DNA of 64,000 nucleotides from Gremmenia infestans (lineage: Eukaryota > Ascomycota > Leotiomycetes > Helotiales > Hamatocanthoscyphaceae). Made by a program: the position numbers and the translations under genes. Below, one piece after another: positions 46,950-58,347 of this stretch. The DNA is taken from contig JAFEVB010000004.1 of the NCBI GenBank assembly GCA_032629725.1, positions 186,001-250,000 of the forward strand. Direction: 5' to 3'. Under the pieces are notes generated by a model. The model was not told the origin of the DNA and made no database searches. It was given only the letters and a program-made list of their open reading frames with translations. How positions within the stretch are numbered: position 1 is the stretch's first letter; the number at the start of each line of letters is the position of its first letter.

Positions 46950-48431
46950 ATGGCTAGCATTTTACAACATCCAGGCGTTGATTATTTCTCGTTGAATAAG
47001 CAGAGATCTCAAGTAAGTCTATTTCAAGGTCATGAGATGATGAGCTAGAGAGCTCCTTCCACCCTGCAGACTTGGAGGATTTTACCATCTTGAAAAAAGA
47101 GCTTCATCCTGATTGGGTATTTTGCTTCTCAGGTGTAAGCCTCTTTTGTCTCATTGACATTCAACCCCTCAAGCACGTTTCCCTTTACCACACTCACTCA
47201 CATCCCACCCAACATCACGCGACTTTACATGGACTGACATTTTTATTTAATAGAGCAACACATCTATCTCTCCTGCGTTTGTCTGGGACTCAAACCCTTA
47301 CAACGACCCAGCACTTGCAAGCTCGGACTCGTGTGACTCTGTCCTCACGTCGCCTACCTCCCCGGAATCCATTACTTTTCCCGCAGACTCCTTCGCTCTA
47401 TCCAAGGAGGATATCAAGGATCAATCGTTTAACTTTGGCTCGTTTGAGGATTGGATGCGCTGGGACGATCCAAGTGACGCAGCACTGTCGCCAACATCCG
47501 ACTTCTTCCCAGAGCTCAAGCTCGAGCCTATGTCTCCCACCATGGGAGGATTGGAGCTTCAAGGGGGAGGGCAACTAGATGACTCGGCTGTTTTCGTCGA
47601 AGACCCCATCGCTGAAGAACCACTGTTCCAGACTCAAGGATCTATGAAATCTTCTACCCTCAACGATATTCCGCAACGAGAAGGCTTATACTCAACCCCT
47701 CTTTCCTGGTCACGGCCCGCACCAGGTTCCAGACAAGTAACCTCCCACAACGGTGTTCTCACCCCGCAACAAGAAGCCAAACTCCGCGACATCGCCATGC
47801 CGTCGCAAGCCCGCAGCCCCACATCTTCATCCACCGCATCATCACCCGAGCCCTGCACGGACAACATGAGGAAGCGCAAGAGCAGCGCAGACGACGAGGA
47901 AGACGAGGATGAAGATGACGATAGCCCACCAGCCGGTAGCGGCCGTAGACATCCACCGATCAAGAAGACAGCACACAACATGATCGAGAAGCGGTACCGC
48001 ACAAACCTCAACGACAAGATCACCGCGCTCCGCGACTCGGTGCCCTCATTACGGGTCATGAGCAAGCGCAACTCGCGCGGTGAAGAGATCGAGGAAGATC
48101 TGCAGGGCTTGACTCCAGCGCATAAGCTGAACAAGGTACGCCTCCTTTCTTTTCTTTTCAATTCATTTCCCCAAGATGTGTATGCATAGTACAATAACTG
48201 ACACCCAAAAAGGCAACCGTCCTCTCCAAAGCCACAGAATACATCGCGCATCTGGAAAAACGCAACCGATACCTCGCCAAAGAAAACTCGTCCCTCAAAG
48301 CCCGCGTCGATGCCTTCGAGATCCTCGTCATGGCCCGGCAGCCGCAGAACGTTAACCAGCAGCAGCGCGCGGCTGCTTCGAGTCGGCAGGGTAGCGCTGG
48401 GAGGTATAGTCTGGATGGTATCATGGGATGA
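46950..48431 (+). CDS. SREBP-type bHLH transcription factor (no membrane anchor)
   Basis: Three exons (46950-47012, 47254-48135, 48213-48431) encode 387 residues. The N-terminal 230 residues are acidic and Ser/Pro-rich (ALSPTSDFFPELKLEPMSPT), typical of an activation region. An acidic run precedes the bHLH: KKTAHNMIEKRYRTNLNDKI. The tyrosine in EKRYR is the SREBP-family signature that lets the domain bind both E-boxes and sterol elements. Helix 2 spans the second intron (LNK/ATVLSKATEYIAHLEKR) after an extended loop (MSKRNSRGEEIEEDLQG). A short zipper follows. Unlike SrbA there is no transmembrane pair and no DUF2014, so it resembles SrbB-type regulators, which in Aspergillus affect carbon metabolism and hypoxia. 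The first intron is long (241 nt), so exon 1 and the start are less certain than the rest. Confidence 0.88.
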
Positions 48432-49534
48432 GTAGGGGCATGTCAGCCCCACGGCACGGATTAATTCATTAATCTTCTTGATCTATCTTGAAAATGCATT
48501 TACGATGGAGCGAGCGCAAAGGCCATGCATACAGAGGTCTGAACATTACAGTCAGTACATTTTCCTGGAGTTTTGGAAAGGAATGGGAAACGGAACGGAA
48601 TGGAACGCTGGATACCCTTGTCGAGACACTTCTCAGCGAAGTTGTCTGTCTATTTGTGGGTGGCAAAAGTCATTCTATTGTTTGCGATGATTGATTGGCG
48701 TTTTTGGCTGGGAAGGTTTGGGTTGATGACATACTCCACTTTCATGTCAGAATTATGAATGAATATATAAAAAGGAATGAGGGAGGGAGAGGTGGGGGAG
48801 GGAGATATATTAATGGATAGAGAGGATAGAGGACAGGAGAGGTTGTAGTTAGTTACAGGAGTGTAGATGCTAGGATGAATGTACTACACAACGTATATAA
48901 GAAAAGAGATTCCTGGTATCCTATGAATGAATAGTTTCCCTCTACGAAGTGCATTTCAGAAACGCGTATACTAGTCGTACGTACTCTTATTGTGCCCGAG
49001 CTCTAGTCTGAGTAATACCGATTATGTAAGTCTTACGTATCTATGTATTCCATAATTCCCAGCTAGCATTTGTTAATATAGCAAGCAAGTCCTCAATGCT
49101 ATGCTATTAGTACGCTCACTCACTCTTTTCCTATTTACGTTCCCCATTTCCATCGCACCATTCATTTCCGTTTCCATTTCCATTTCCATTTCCATTCCCT
49201 TGCCCCTCCTCTCCTACAAATAAAGAGCAGCAGTGACACAGTCACTAGCGCAACTTCCCCCCTGGCACTTTAGCTTTCCATTCTCTTTCTCTCTCTCTCT
49301 GGTAGGATACTATGCCTACTATACCACTAACTTGTTTCTATATTTGTGAATTGTAGATCTACCGTAAATCTTCCTCTCTTGATAGATAGATACTATTTAA
49401 GGATTTTGATAATAAAGTGAGTAGTGTTTATATACTACTTGTTAATAACTGTATATATGTTTATCCAAAATGGTAAATCAAATGGATTATACCTAGGTAG
49501 GGGGAAAGTCGAGCTTTTTCCCCACGCTACGCTT
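48432..49534. other. Intergenic between convergent genes
   Basis: This 1.1 kb region has no gene. It contains a tandem TTTCCA tract (about 49167-49194) and an AT-rich stretch from 49310. Confidence 0.55.
49167..49194. repeat. TTTCCA hexanucleotide microsatellite
   Basis: About four to five copies of TTTCCA stand in tandem, with imperfect copies on both flanks. It is an ordinary simple repeat. Confidence 0.8.
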
Positions 49535-51626
49535 CTAAGCCTGTAAAGCCATAGCCTGCGCCATCTTCTTCCTCGAAATCGCAATCTGCGCAGATAGGCG
49601 CCACGGATAATCTAACTTAGCCATGAAAATCTCGCACATCTGTTTCTCGTCGATCAGTACTATTCATCCCTCCCTTTCCCCCTCTCAACAACATTAGGGA
49701 GAGAAAAGAAAAAAAACAATCACATACCTGTATACACCCCGCCCCCGCAAACTCCTCCTCGCCCAGCACCCCCTCCAGCTCCTCCACGCTCTTACAAGCA
49801 AAACTGCGTCCCTTAATCCCAGTCTCCTCTCTCGCCCCCAGAAAGCCCAACATCGCCTGATGATCCCACAACATGCTGATATCGTTATAGCCCATCCCCG
49901 GCCCATGAATAGCGCGCTCGATGGCGTATCCGTCGTTGTTTATCACGAAAATGATCGGCGTGAAGTTGAAGCGGATATAGCTGCCTATTTCCTGGACTGT
50001 CATTTGCAGCGAGCCGTCGCCGACGACGAGTATGACTCTGCTGCTGGGGGAGTTTGAAGAGAAGTTTTGTTTTTGTTTTTGTGCTTCTTTGGAGGCCACG
50101 AGAGCCCCGAGACAGGCACCCACTGTGTAGCCGATGGACGACCAGAATGTTTGCGTAATGAGCTGCGTGGACGCTGGGAAGACGGCGTCCGTCAGCCCGA
50201 ATTGCGCGGTGCCGGATTCGGTGAGGACTATATCGTTTGGGCGCAGGAAACGCCCGATGCGTTGCCAGATATAAGATTGCGTTATAGGACCTGATGTTGA
50301 GGTGCTTAGGAGCGGTGTCTGTGATTGATTGTTGATTAGCAAAAAGTTTTTGTTGCAGTAAGTCTGAATAATTGGGTTAGGGAGGAGTGTACTTACTTCT
50401 ACTTTTTCCCGGGTGTCGGATTGGGGAAGGCTGAACTGTTTTGGATCTTTCTCGATTTCTTCTACGATGCGCTTTAGCACTGGTAGGAAATGAATACCGT
50501 CGAACTTTTTGTCGTGGATTTGGCAGTAGTCGTGGCCTAGTAAAACTAAGTTTTCGTCGGGGATCTTCCGTGTGAAACCACCTGTGTTGGAGTCTGAGAG
50601 GAGGAATCCAATGTTCAGGACCAGGTCTGAGCTCTCGAGGGAGTCGGCACAGCCAGGGAAGGAAACTAGACAATTGGTTTTTAGTAGGTAGTTGTTTCAA
50701 ACGCGGGAATTTGGCTTTACCTTCGCCGTTATATACACCGTTATATTTCGAATCAGTCTCATCAAACACTCCTTTCGAAAGAGGAGTCGAGTAAGTTGGA
50801 AATTGCGTGGCACTCGCGAGTCTCCTAGCTAGTTCTCGACCACCATGTCGGATCGTCAATACATCGGCTAGGATACTTGGCTTCGAGGATTTTTTAATCA
50901 ACTCCAAAGTAGACTTCACTACCTCATCTTCCATCTGCGAATTGCTGTTTACGATCTTGGTGTTGAGAGGCTTCTCCAAGCGACTTGCATCTAGCGGAAT
51001 ACCAACTACATCCATGGGAACATAGATGTAGACCGGGAGTTTGCTCTTAACTCCAGCTTCAATAACACGGTCGATTTCCTGAGCCATAGTCTTTTCATCC
51101 GTGAGAATAGTGTGGGTCTTCCGTATAGGCTCCGCCATGCCTACGTAGACCGTTTGATCCATGCCTGGCTCCATCGTATGGTGTAACATGAGTCTTGCTT
51201 CTTGAACTGCACGCACATTGGCATTTTCTCAGTCTCTAACCTTGAATTTACATACCTGCTCTCCCAGGCATGCCAACTACATGAATCATACCCGCGTGCT
51301 CTGCATAAGCCCCCGCAACGCCATTCATAGCAGACAGCTCGCCTACTGCATAGGTGGTTACCAAGACACCTGGCATGCCTTTGATTCTCGCATAGCCGTC
51401 TGCGGCATACGCGCCGTTGAGCTCGTTGCATACTCCCAGCCAGTTGAGTTCTTGGACTTTGAATAGCTCGTCCAGGAGAGTGACTTGAATGGTTTCAGTA
51501 TGGATATGTGAGGGAAAGGGAGTTTTGCTTACGGTTAAAGTCACCAGGTACACCGAAAATATGTTCGATACCCAGCTCAGCTACCCTCTTGAATAGATAC
51601 TGGCCCATGGAAATTGTTGACGTCAT
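49535..51626 (-). CDS. pdc: Pyruvate decarboxylase (TPP-dependent)
   Basis: Six exons on the minus strand encode about 580 residues. Catalytic landmarks of PDC are present: GVPGDFN (Asp28 region), NELNGAYAADGYAR (Glu51), MLHHT (the His pair), the TPP motif from GDGSLQMTVQEIG to INNDGYAIE, and the proline-rich LVLLGHDYCQIHDKKF region. The last exon encodes the tail that ends SRKKMAQAMALQA. It decarboxylates pyruvate to acetaldehyde in alcoholic fermentation. Relatives acting on indole- or phenylpyruvate share the fold and cannot be excluded. Introns have GTAAGC, GTATGT, GTAAAG, GTAAGT and GTATGT donors, all rejoining in frame. Its neighbour is a SREBP-type bHLH factor, a class that in Aspergillus has been linked to hypoxic carbon metabolism. 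A regulatory link here is speculation. Confidence 0.93.
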
Positions 51627-51944
51627 TGTTACTTGTTCGTCTCTTCAATGATCTTTGGACGCTTAAGTCAGACAAGCAAAAGAGAAAGTGTGATTTGGTC
51701 GTCCAAGTATTAAATGTAAGCTTACCTTGGGTACCCTTCAAGCTTCCCAAAAAGTGGATCTAAGAAAATTGTGCAGGTGGAATGAGGATGAAGTCAGAAA
51801 GGCCTCGGCTTCCGGTCGATATTTATATCACAGAAGCTCGCTACACAATTCGCGGGATGGAGCGAAAACCGTCGGCGCGAGATCAACTTGAACTCAAAGT
51901 AGATGGGAAGGGCGCACTAGGGCGTGCTCGGCGAGTTGGAGGGA

Positions 51945-51960
51945 GGGGTATATAACCCCA
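51945..51960 (-). promoter_or_regulatory. Candidate TATA element of pdc
   Basis: The near-palindrome GGGGTATATAACCCC lies about 320 bp upstream of the pdc start codon. It is the best TATA-like sequence in the upstream region and fits a strongly expressed metabolic gene. No transcript data support it. Confidence 0.35.
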
Positions 51961-52234
51961 CTTCTCGCTTAAACTGCCCGATGGGGAAGGTATGGATCTC
52001 CTGCCCCTTTTCACTTCAGCTTTAGTACCTACCTTACCTAATGCATTGTCTGATAAAAGGGATATTAAGGGTTAGGAAAATATGATCAGCAAAATTCTTT
52101 CTAGAATATTATTCTTAGGTTAGAGTACCATTCACGAATACACTTTCCCATTTCTTAAACTTTTTTCCCCTGCAGATACTCCATCGATGCTGTATTGTAT
52201 TTGTCCCATTTGTGAAGTGTGCCAAGTGCTCTAT

Positions 52235-53140
52235 ACATCATTGGCAACGGAGATGTCAAGCCTGTCAAGTCTCTCAAGTTCGCCAGATAAGGTAATCCCC
52301 GAAAGCAAGTCTAAATTATCCTTGTTGATCCCAGATAGTACTGCTTTTATTCCAAAACCTTTGCCGATTGGCAGGTGCAGAAGTTGGCTGCGACGATAAA
52401 CATCAACGCAGTCAATGTTGGCTGCATCGGTAGCAAGAAGTATAATAACCAGTTGCCATGGAGGGTTGCCGTAGTTCCTATGATGAGCTCGTTGGTCATG
52501 GTATAGTTGTATTCAGGTTGCGGCATGATCTGGTCTTCCATTATCAGCGGCAACATTTGCGCAGAACGAGCCTAGTAAGTGCTCGCAACGGCAATTGTAA
52601 AAGCAGGAACAAACCACGAGGACCTATTGCATTCATAAGCATAGGAGTAGACAATGAATAAGTACTGACAAGTTGTCTATTGGGAAAGGCGTGTAGTTGC
52701 TGTTTGAGAGCATTGTCTGGCTGGTACGTATGCCATTGCAATTCCCATCGACTAAAGACACTATAGTGCTGTTGATGCTCCATACGCCTGAGCATCTCGC
52801 GTGTTGCGTTACACACTCGAGCGGTAGATTGGGAGGAAATGTCATGAGGCGACGATGATTGTAGGTAGAGCTAATCTAGCATATACCGCTTCGGAAGAAG
52901 TGGCCCAGAAAACAGCCATGTCCATAGTTTAGAGTTGAAACACCAGCCTTATAGCCTATAGCAAAGTTGTGATTGAAATCTTCGAATCCTGCAAGGGGGC
53001 CGTTGTCAAACATTCTTGCTAAAAGCTTTGGTTGTCTCTGAAATTGTCGAAAGAGGTGTTGTATCTAGTGACTGTAGCAGTGACTGTAGGACTTATTCTC
53101 CATGTGTCATTTCCCTTCAGACCGGTTTTAATCGAGGTCA
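52235..53140 (-). pseudogene. Decayed integral membrane protein gene
   Basis: The minus strand holds several protein-like stretches in different frames. In order they are GNDTWRISPTVTATVTRYNT (stop after NQSF), FDNGPLAGFEDFNHNFAIGY, MTFPPNLPLECVTQHARCSG, PAFTIAVAST, RSAQMLPLIMEDQIMPQPE, a hydrophobic span WLLYFLLPMQPTLTALMFIV, and a clean tail GINKDNLDLLSGITLSGELE. They follow the order extracellular N-glycosylation-rich region, single late membrane span, short cytosolic tail. That order is seen in fungal DUF3176-like membrane proteins, though that family name is a guess. Frame changes without introns, plus stops, indicate decay. Some breaks might be undetected introns or base errors, in particular at AAAGGTTTTGG near 52345. 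Confidence 0.5.
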
Positions 53141-54141
53141 TATAGTCTAGCAGAGGTAGACCAGGTAAGGCGTCAAATTCATTGGCTCAATCCTACTAAC
53201 ACCTACCTTAGTCTGAAGTAGCAAAGGAAGAAAACAGGAAACAAGTCAGGTTTAATAATACTCAATACGTGACCAAATATCAATATAACAATCAAACAAT
53301 CAAACAAACTATACCCTCATCTGTCTTGAGAAATAGCGCTTATTGCCCCGCAAATGAAGAGCAGGAAAGTGGAAGCTTGCTTGCAAGTATCTTGCGTTTT
53401 ATCTTCATTTTTGCAGAGGAAAATCGGAACCGAGTTGGTGATATAGTCTTTTCCTTATGACATAGACGGCGAGAACTATAAGCAGAAACACACGCTGCGG
53501 AAAAGTGGGTGTACTTATACAGGATTAGAAAATAAGACACTGCTGTTGGGAGGTAGGTAAGAACGTTAAGTCGCGCAACGCATCACGTTGCGTCACTTCG
53601 CTCATGCACATGCGCGAATCATTTTTCAACCCTCATTTTCCAATCTGCTCTTCATCGACATTCCCACTCAAGAAACCTGCATAAAATGAATGAGACACGG
53701 AATAGCATAGAGTAGAATAAGACAATATAGAAATGCAGATACCAGGTTAGAAACTCGGAATTGATTTCTCTCTGCTATGCGGCACCTCCAGCGCGCGCGC
53801 ATTCAAGCAAAGCGTCTCTTATCCATCCATACCTATCGGACCGAGATATTTATTGTAAGCCAAGCCAAGCCATATTCATGAAAAGCGATCCATTCGCAAC
53901 GCCCATTGATTTCCATTGATTCCATTCCGTAAACAATCCGTCCCATGATCCATCCATCCTGTCGATTCCATAAACTGAACTCAAAGCAACCACCAGCCAG
54001 TCAACCAGCATCAAGTGTTCAAATCAACTGTCTTGTCTGTCAACCGATAAGCGCACGCGATTCATATCTATCGCACAAACCCCCCCCCTCCATCGCCGTC
54101 CGTCGCATTCATCATGCATGATTGAAAGAGCGAATCGGAAT
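53141..54141. other. Intergenic
   Basis: This 1 kb region lies between the membrane-protein remnant and the small basic protein gene. It includes a GCGCGCGC run near 53794 and no coding signal. Confidence 0.5.
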
Positions 54142-54402
54142 CTACTTCTTGGGAGTGACTTTTGTGGGTGTCTTCTTTCCGAAACGTGCTTCCCTGTGCA
54201 CCCAGTCAGTTAGCACATGTATAATATATCAATTGCGCCGCGAATCCAACATTGGAATACAACAGAATACACAAAGAAATAATTTAATTTACCTAGCAAC
54301 AGCAGCCCTAGCCTGCGCCGCGACCTTCTTATCCTTCTTGCTCTTCGCCTTCTCTATCCTCCCCTTCTGCATCGCAGCCTTAGCAGCAGAGTTGACAGCC
54401 AT
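54142..54402 (-). CDS. Small basic 53-residue protein, unknown function
   Basis: Two exons encode MAVNSAAKAAMQKGRIEKAK, then SKKDKKVAAQARAAVA, and after a roughly 100-nt intron (GTAAAT donor, CAG acceptor) REARFGKKTPTKVTPKK. Codon 38 is split AG/G. The product is over 25% Lys and about 25% Ala, a profile of small RNA- or ribosome-associated proteins. The reading frame is preserved across a plausible intron and the 3' exon ends KKTPTKVTPKK before TAG, which random sequence would rarely give. I do not recognise a named family. It is a likely real gene that length cut-offs miss. Confidence 0.7.
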
Positions 54403-55056
54403 CTTATCCTTCCTTCAAACTCAAACTTTGAAATAACGGCTTGTTGGATCAAAGTAATTCTTGATGGGATGTGTAGATAACGAGGCGTTCTAGCTGTATG
54501 AAGAGTTTTAGAATTTTCGATTTTCGTGCTTGGGTTTGAGGATTTTTGGTTTGGGATAATGAAGGATTGAGGTTGAGGGGTGGCTTGTTTACCTTATAGT
54601 GCTGAAGACGCGACTGCGATTAGGGTGCGGAGCTAGGCTGCATGGGGGATATTAAAAGCAATAAGGTGGGTGAATATATCACGGGATGTGATGATTTAGC
54701 GTTCCGAGGTAAAATCAACGTTGTGTATCATGTCGACGTTAATGGATTCTATCTCAGCATCAGTATTAGAACTCTAGGTACGCTGGATGTCTGTATCTCC
54801 TGGTAGTACAGTGTCTCACGAATTTTGAATGAATGGATCTCGAAATCGAGCAATTGACATTTAGTCACGAGCACAACATTTTCTATTGCTTTCTCAGTCG
54901 TGCATACAGCCATTCTGAAAGTCCATCAATTTCATAACTTCGTTATAGAGATTTGCTCTTACCTAGTATTTCGTAATGACTCTGACCCTCCGTCGCTCAC
55001 AAGAACAATATTCGTTTGTTCGAAGTCCTTCCAGGTTCCCAATTTATCAATTCAAC
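54403..55056. other. Intergenic
   Basis: This 0.65 kb region contains the promoter of the small basic protein gene and the 3' region of the next minus-strand gene. Nothing else was seen. Confidence 0.5.
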
Positions 55057-56324
55057 TTAAACAGCCCAATAAACATCCACCTTGACCTGCTCAACAACAT
55101 TTACCCACCCAGGAAACCTCGCCTTCGCCCAAATAGTGACCACATCCCCAACCTTCATGTCCTTCACAAACTGCCCTGTTGCAGTCTCCCTCCCCCTTCC
55201 TTGTTTCTCCAACTCGGTCCCCTCGACGGATTCAGGTAGGATATTGTCGTCGCAAGACCAGGTCACGACATGATCATGTGTTTTCCCCTCGGCAGTGACG
55301 TTCTTTTGTAAACAGTTTTGTTGGGGTAGTAGGGCATGTTCGAATTGATAGTCTTCTGAGGGGTGTTTAGGAACTGTGCGCGGGAGAATTGTGCGGAGGG
55401 AACAGATTACTGGGTCTGTAGCTTTCATTGTCTTTTCTTGCGATTTTGTGTCGGCGAGGGGGAGGAATTCAGGAAGGGGTACGGATTTTTCGGTCCTTCC
55501 TGGTGCTTCTATCTTCATCAACTCTGTTCAAATATACCAACGGTGTATTCTTACCTGCTCGAGATGCAGATATCCTCTCCAATCCAACATCAAACCAAGA
55601 ATATGACCCTCTATATGTCCCTTTATCTACGGTGCTTCCTCCCCACCCCTGATCATGACTCTTCAGCGTAAAGACGATTTTCCGACACGGAGTCCCTCGC
55701 GACATAGAAGCAGCAGTCCATCGCTCCAGTAACTCTTTCGTGGCATCATCTAGGACATCGAGGGACGGAGGCCATGGTTTGGGGGCATCGGAGGATTTCA
55801 CGGCTTTATCGAGTGTTATATGGTCATCAGAATGTGTTCCAATGCCGATGAGGGTGGTGGGGTTGTCACCGTTGGGTACATAACCCAAGGGAAATGTTCT
55901 CAACTGCTTGAGTTAGTTCATGCTCAGGTGGAAGAGTATGGAGTCTGCTTACCAGGAATCTGTTTTCAAACTTGGCACCAGACCGCACGGAAATCGGATG
56001 GTCAGCATCATTGGTCGTAACGCTTGTAGTATGGGGCCAGTATTCGGCAAAGTCAATTACGACCTCAACGAGTTCTATAGGGAGATGAAGCTCTTTGAAT
56101 AGAGATTGTTTGACTTGCAGCACATCCTCCACGGAAGGTTGATAGAGGGTAGTTTCAGTGCTTTGAGGTGAGGCTTGTTTCTCGATTTGCTGCGCCATGT
56201 CGATTGTTCTGGGGCTTTTCTTGAAGAGCGTGTTGGAAATAGTTTTGTACAAGTATTGGCAGAGGGCGAAGAGGGCGTTGCCTAGGTTGACTAGGATGTT
56301 GTAGATGCTTGCCATATGTATCAT
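55057..56324 (-). CDS. Conserved fungal protein of unknown function
   Basis: Three exons encode about 390 residues. The N-terminus has a hydrophobic/aromatic stretch (YNILVNLGNALFALCQYLYK). Near residue 75 is an F-box-like helix LPIELVEVVIDFAEYWPHTT. The middle exon has KIVFTLKSHDQGWGG and YSWFDVGLERI; the end has VVTWSCDDNILPE, MKVGDVVTIWAKARFPGWVN and VKVDVYWAV. Proteins with this LP..V...AEYWPH and WA.ARFPGWVN...V.VYWAV layout are familiar from filamentous fungi but have no assigned function that I know. The second intron is best placed as a 46-nt GTAAGA-TAG intron joining SRA to EAPGRTEK. A 31-nt alternative would also keep frame. The start could be the first Met (56324) or the Met three codons later. 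Confidence 0.75.
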
Positions 56325-56787
56325 GCGGTGGTACGAGTATCATGCAGGGGAATCAGAGTAGGAGGTGATTTGTTGATTCAGGATTGTTCAACGTCAATTA
56401 CTATTTATTGCAATATTGTAATGAGGATAGACCAGAGGTAGCAGCAAGATCAGAAAGATCAAGTTGAGGGACTAGGTAGGCACACAGTTTTGAAGCCAGA
56501 GCAAGGCGACAACATTCAGATGACGCACTAGGCTAGTCCTCATTGGAAGTAGGTCAATATATTGAAACTGACTAACCTGAATAGGTCTAGAGCAAGGCTG
56601 TGGTGGATGGTCCCCGCACCTCAGGTCCTCCCTCAATCAATCACGCAATCCGACCTCGGACGCTTGGACAACTTTATTTTTCGGCTGACAAAACTATAGA
56701 CTTTCCAACTGGTGTAATGTTTTGTAAGGCTTTGATCGAGCTCAGTCCTTTGCTCAACCTCTTCAATTCTTATAGATATACAACATT
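56325..56787. promoter_or_regulatory. Divergent upstream region
   Basis: This 463 bp region lies between the start codons of the conserved fungal gene (-) and the acyltransferase gene (+). No specific element was identified. Confidence 0.5.
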
Positions 56788-58347
56788 ATGAACCCCACAA
56801 GGAGTATTGTCGCCGCATCGCGAATAGCAATACGGCCTACAAAAATCCCAAGAAACTCCTGGGCAAGATACTCATCAACAGCCACTAATCCACCCCCCAC
56901 ATCAAAACAACTAAATGGTACACGATCTTTCCACGCCAAATCCCCCCAAAATGCCGGTCTGGCAGAGGCCTCAAATCCCGCAATGGCATTTCCCTGTCTC
57001 GACGCCCTAGAATCCAAAACTGCAACGCTCGAAGCGCGCTCTATGGCCAGCGGCCCCGAGCCATCCTATACCAGCGGCGCAACACTCTCGTATCATTGCT
57101 CCGACCCTCTTCTCCTCGACTGGGGCGGTGTCCTTCCTTCTTTCGATATAGCCTATGAAACATGGGGTTCTCTCAACGCAGACAGATCTAATGTAATCTT
57201 ATTACACACCGGTCTCTCAGCATCTTCACACGCACATTCCACAGAGCGGAATCCGAAGTCAGGGTGGTGGGAAAAGTTCATTGGCCCTGGAGGCTGCCTG
57301 GACACCGACAAATATCATATTATATGCACGAATGTTATTGGGGGCTGTTACGGGAGTACAGGACCAAGCAGTATCGATCCAGCAGATGGCAAACGCTACG
57401 CTACTCGTTTCCCAATTCTCACAATGGAAGATATGGTACGGGCGCAATTCCGGCTACTCGACGGACTTGGTATAAACAAATTGTATGCAAGTGTTGGGGC
57501 AAGTATGGGAGGTATGCAATCACTAGCTGCTGGGATCCTGTTTCCTGAGAGAGTTGGGAGGATAGCGAGTATCTCAGGCTGCGCACGGAGTCATCCGTAC
57601 AGCATTGCCATGCGGCATACGCAGCGCCAAGTCCTTATGATGGATAAGAACTGGAGTCGGGGATTTTACTACGACAGCATACCTCCTCACGCGGGCATGA
57701 AACTCGCGAGAGAAATCGCTACGGTTACATATCGATCGGGTCCAGAATGGGAGCAGAGGTTTGGGAGGAGGAGGGCCGATCCAAGGAAGGTGCCTGCGCT
57801 GTGTCCGGATTTCTTGATCGAGACGTATCTGGATCACGCGGGAGAGAAGTTTTGTTTGGAGTATGATGCGAATAGTCTGCTTTATGTGAGCAAAGCTATG
57901 GATCTCTTTGACCTTGGCGCCGCGCATCAATCTGCTACTGCGGCTCGCCGTGCGGAAAGCTCAGAGCGGTTAGAGGCCAAAGATCAGAGTTGGGATGGAG
58001 CTACTTCTTGCAGTCTGACGCTGCCAGATACACCATACGAAGAACAGCCAGAAGCAGGTGCGCCCACTGATCTTAATGCGCCCGTGACACTTTCGTCCGC
58101 CCCCCCACAAGATTTGGTTCTAGGGCTGAAAGGCTTGCGGGATCATCCCGCGCTTATCATGGGCGTTGAGAGCGACATCTTGTTTCCGGCGTGGCAGCAG
58201 CGGGAGATTGCCGAGACGCTGAAGAAGGGCGGGAATAAGAATGTTACGCATGTGGAGTTGGGACAGGACTTGAGTCTTTTTGGACATGATAGCTTTTTGT
58301 TGGATTTGGAGCATATTGGGGGGAATTTGAGGCAGTTCTTGGGATAA
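56788..58347 (+). CDS. cysA: MetX-family serine O-acyltransferase (CysA/Cys2-like), mitochondrial
   Basis: An intronless gene encodes 519 residues. The first 35 residues are basic and hydroxylated (SIVAASRIAIRPTKIPRNSW), a probable mitochondrial presequence. The alpha/beta-hydrolase core has FDIAYETWGSLNADRSNVIL, the nucleophile elbow GASMGGM (Ser239), the acid in GVESDILFP and the histidine in GHDSF near the C-terminus. The segment TNVIGGCYGSTGPSSIDP separates it from homoserine acetyltransferases (MET2), which have a GSPFG-like sequence. It matches fungal serine O-acetyl/succinyl-transferases such as A. nidulans CysA and S. pombe Cys2, which make the acceptor for cysteine synthesis. The acyl donor cannot be decided by eye. 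A Ser/Ala-rich insert (about residues 385-440) precedes the last strand. Confidence 0.87.
   Translation: MNPTRSIVAASRIAIRPTKIPRNSWARYSSTATNPPPTSKQLNGTRSFHAKSPQNAGLAEASNPAMAFPCLDALESKTATLEARSMASGPEPSYTSGATLSYHCSDPLLLDWGGVLPSFDIAYETWGSLNADRSNVILLHTGLSASSHAHSTERNPKSGWWEKFIGPGGCLDTDKYHIICTNVIGGCYGSTGPSSIDPADGKRYATRFPILTMEDMVRAQFRLLDGLGINKLYASVGASMGGMQSLAAGILFPERVGRIASISGCARSHPYSIAMRHTQRQVLMMDKNWSRGFYYDSIPPHAGMKLAREIATVTYRSGPEWEQRFGRRRADPRKVPALCPDFLIETYLDHAGEKFCLEYDANSLLYVSKAMDLFDLGAAHQSATAARRAESSERLEAKDQSWDGATSCSLTLPDTPYEEQPEAGAPTDLNAPVTLSSAPPQDLVLGLKGLRDHPALIMGVESDILFPAWQQREIAETLKKGGNKNVTHVELGQDLSLFGHDSFLLDLEHIGGNLRQFLG

Noticed and set aside
55520..55570. Apparent frameshift in the conserved fungal gene
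   Set aside because: A 46-nt GTAAGA...TAG intron restores frame. A 31-nt intron would also do so but is below usual size.
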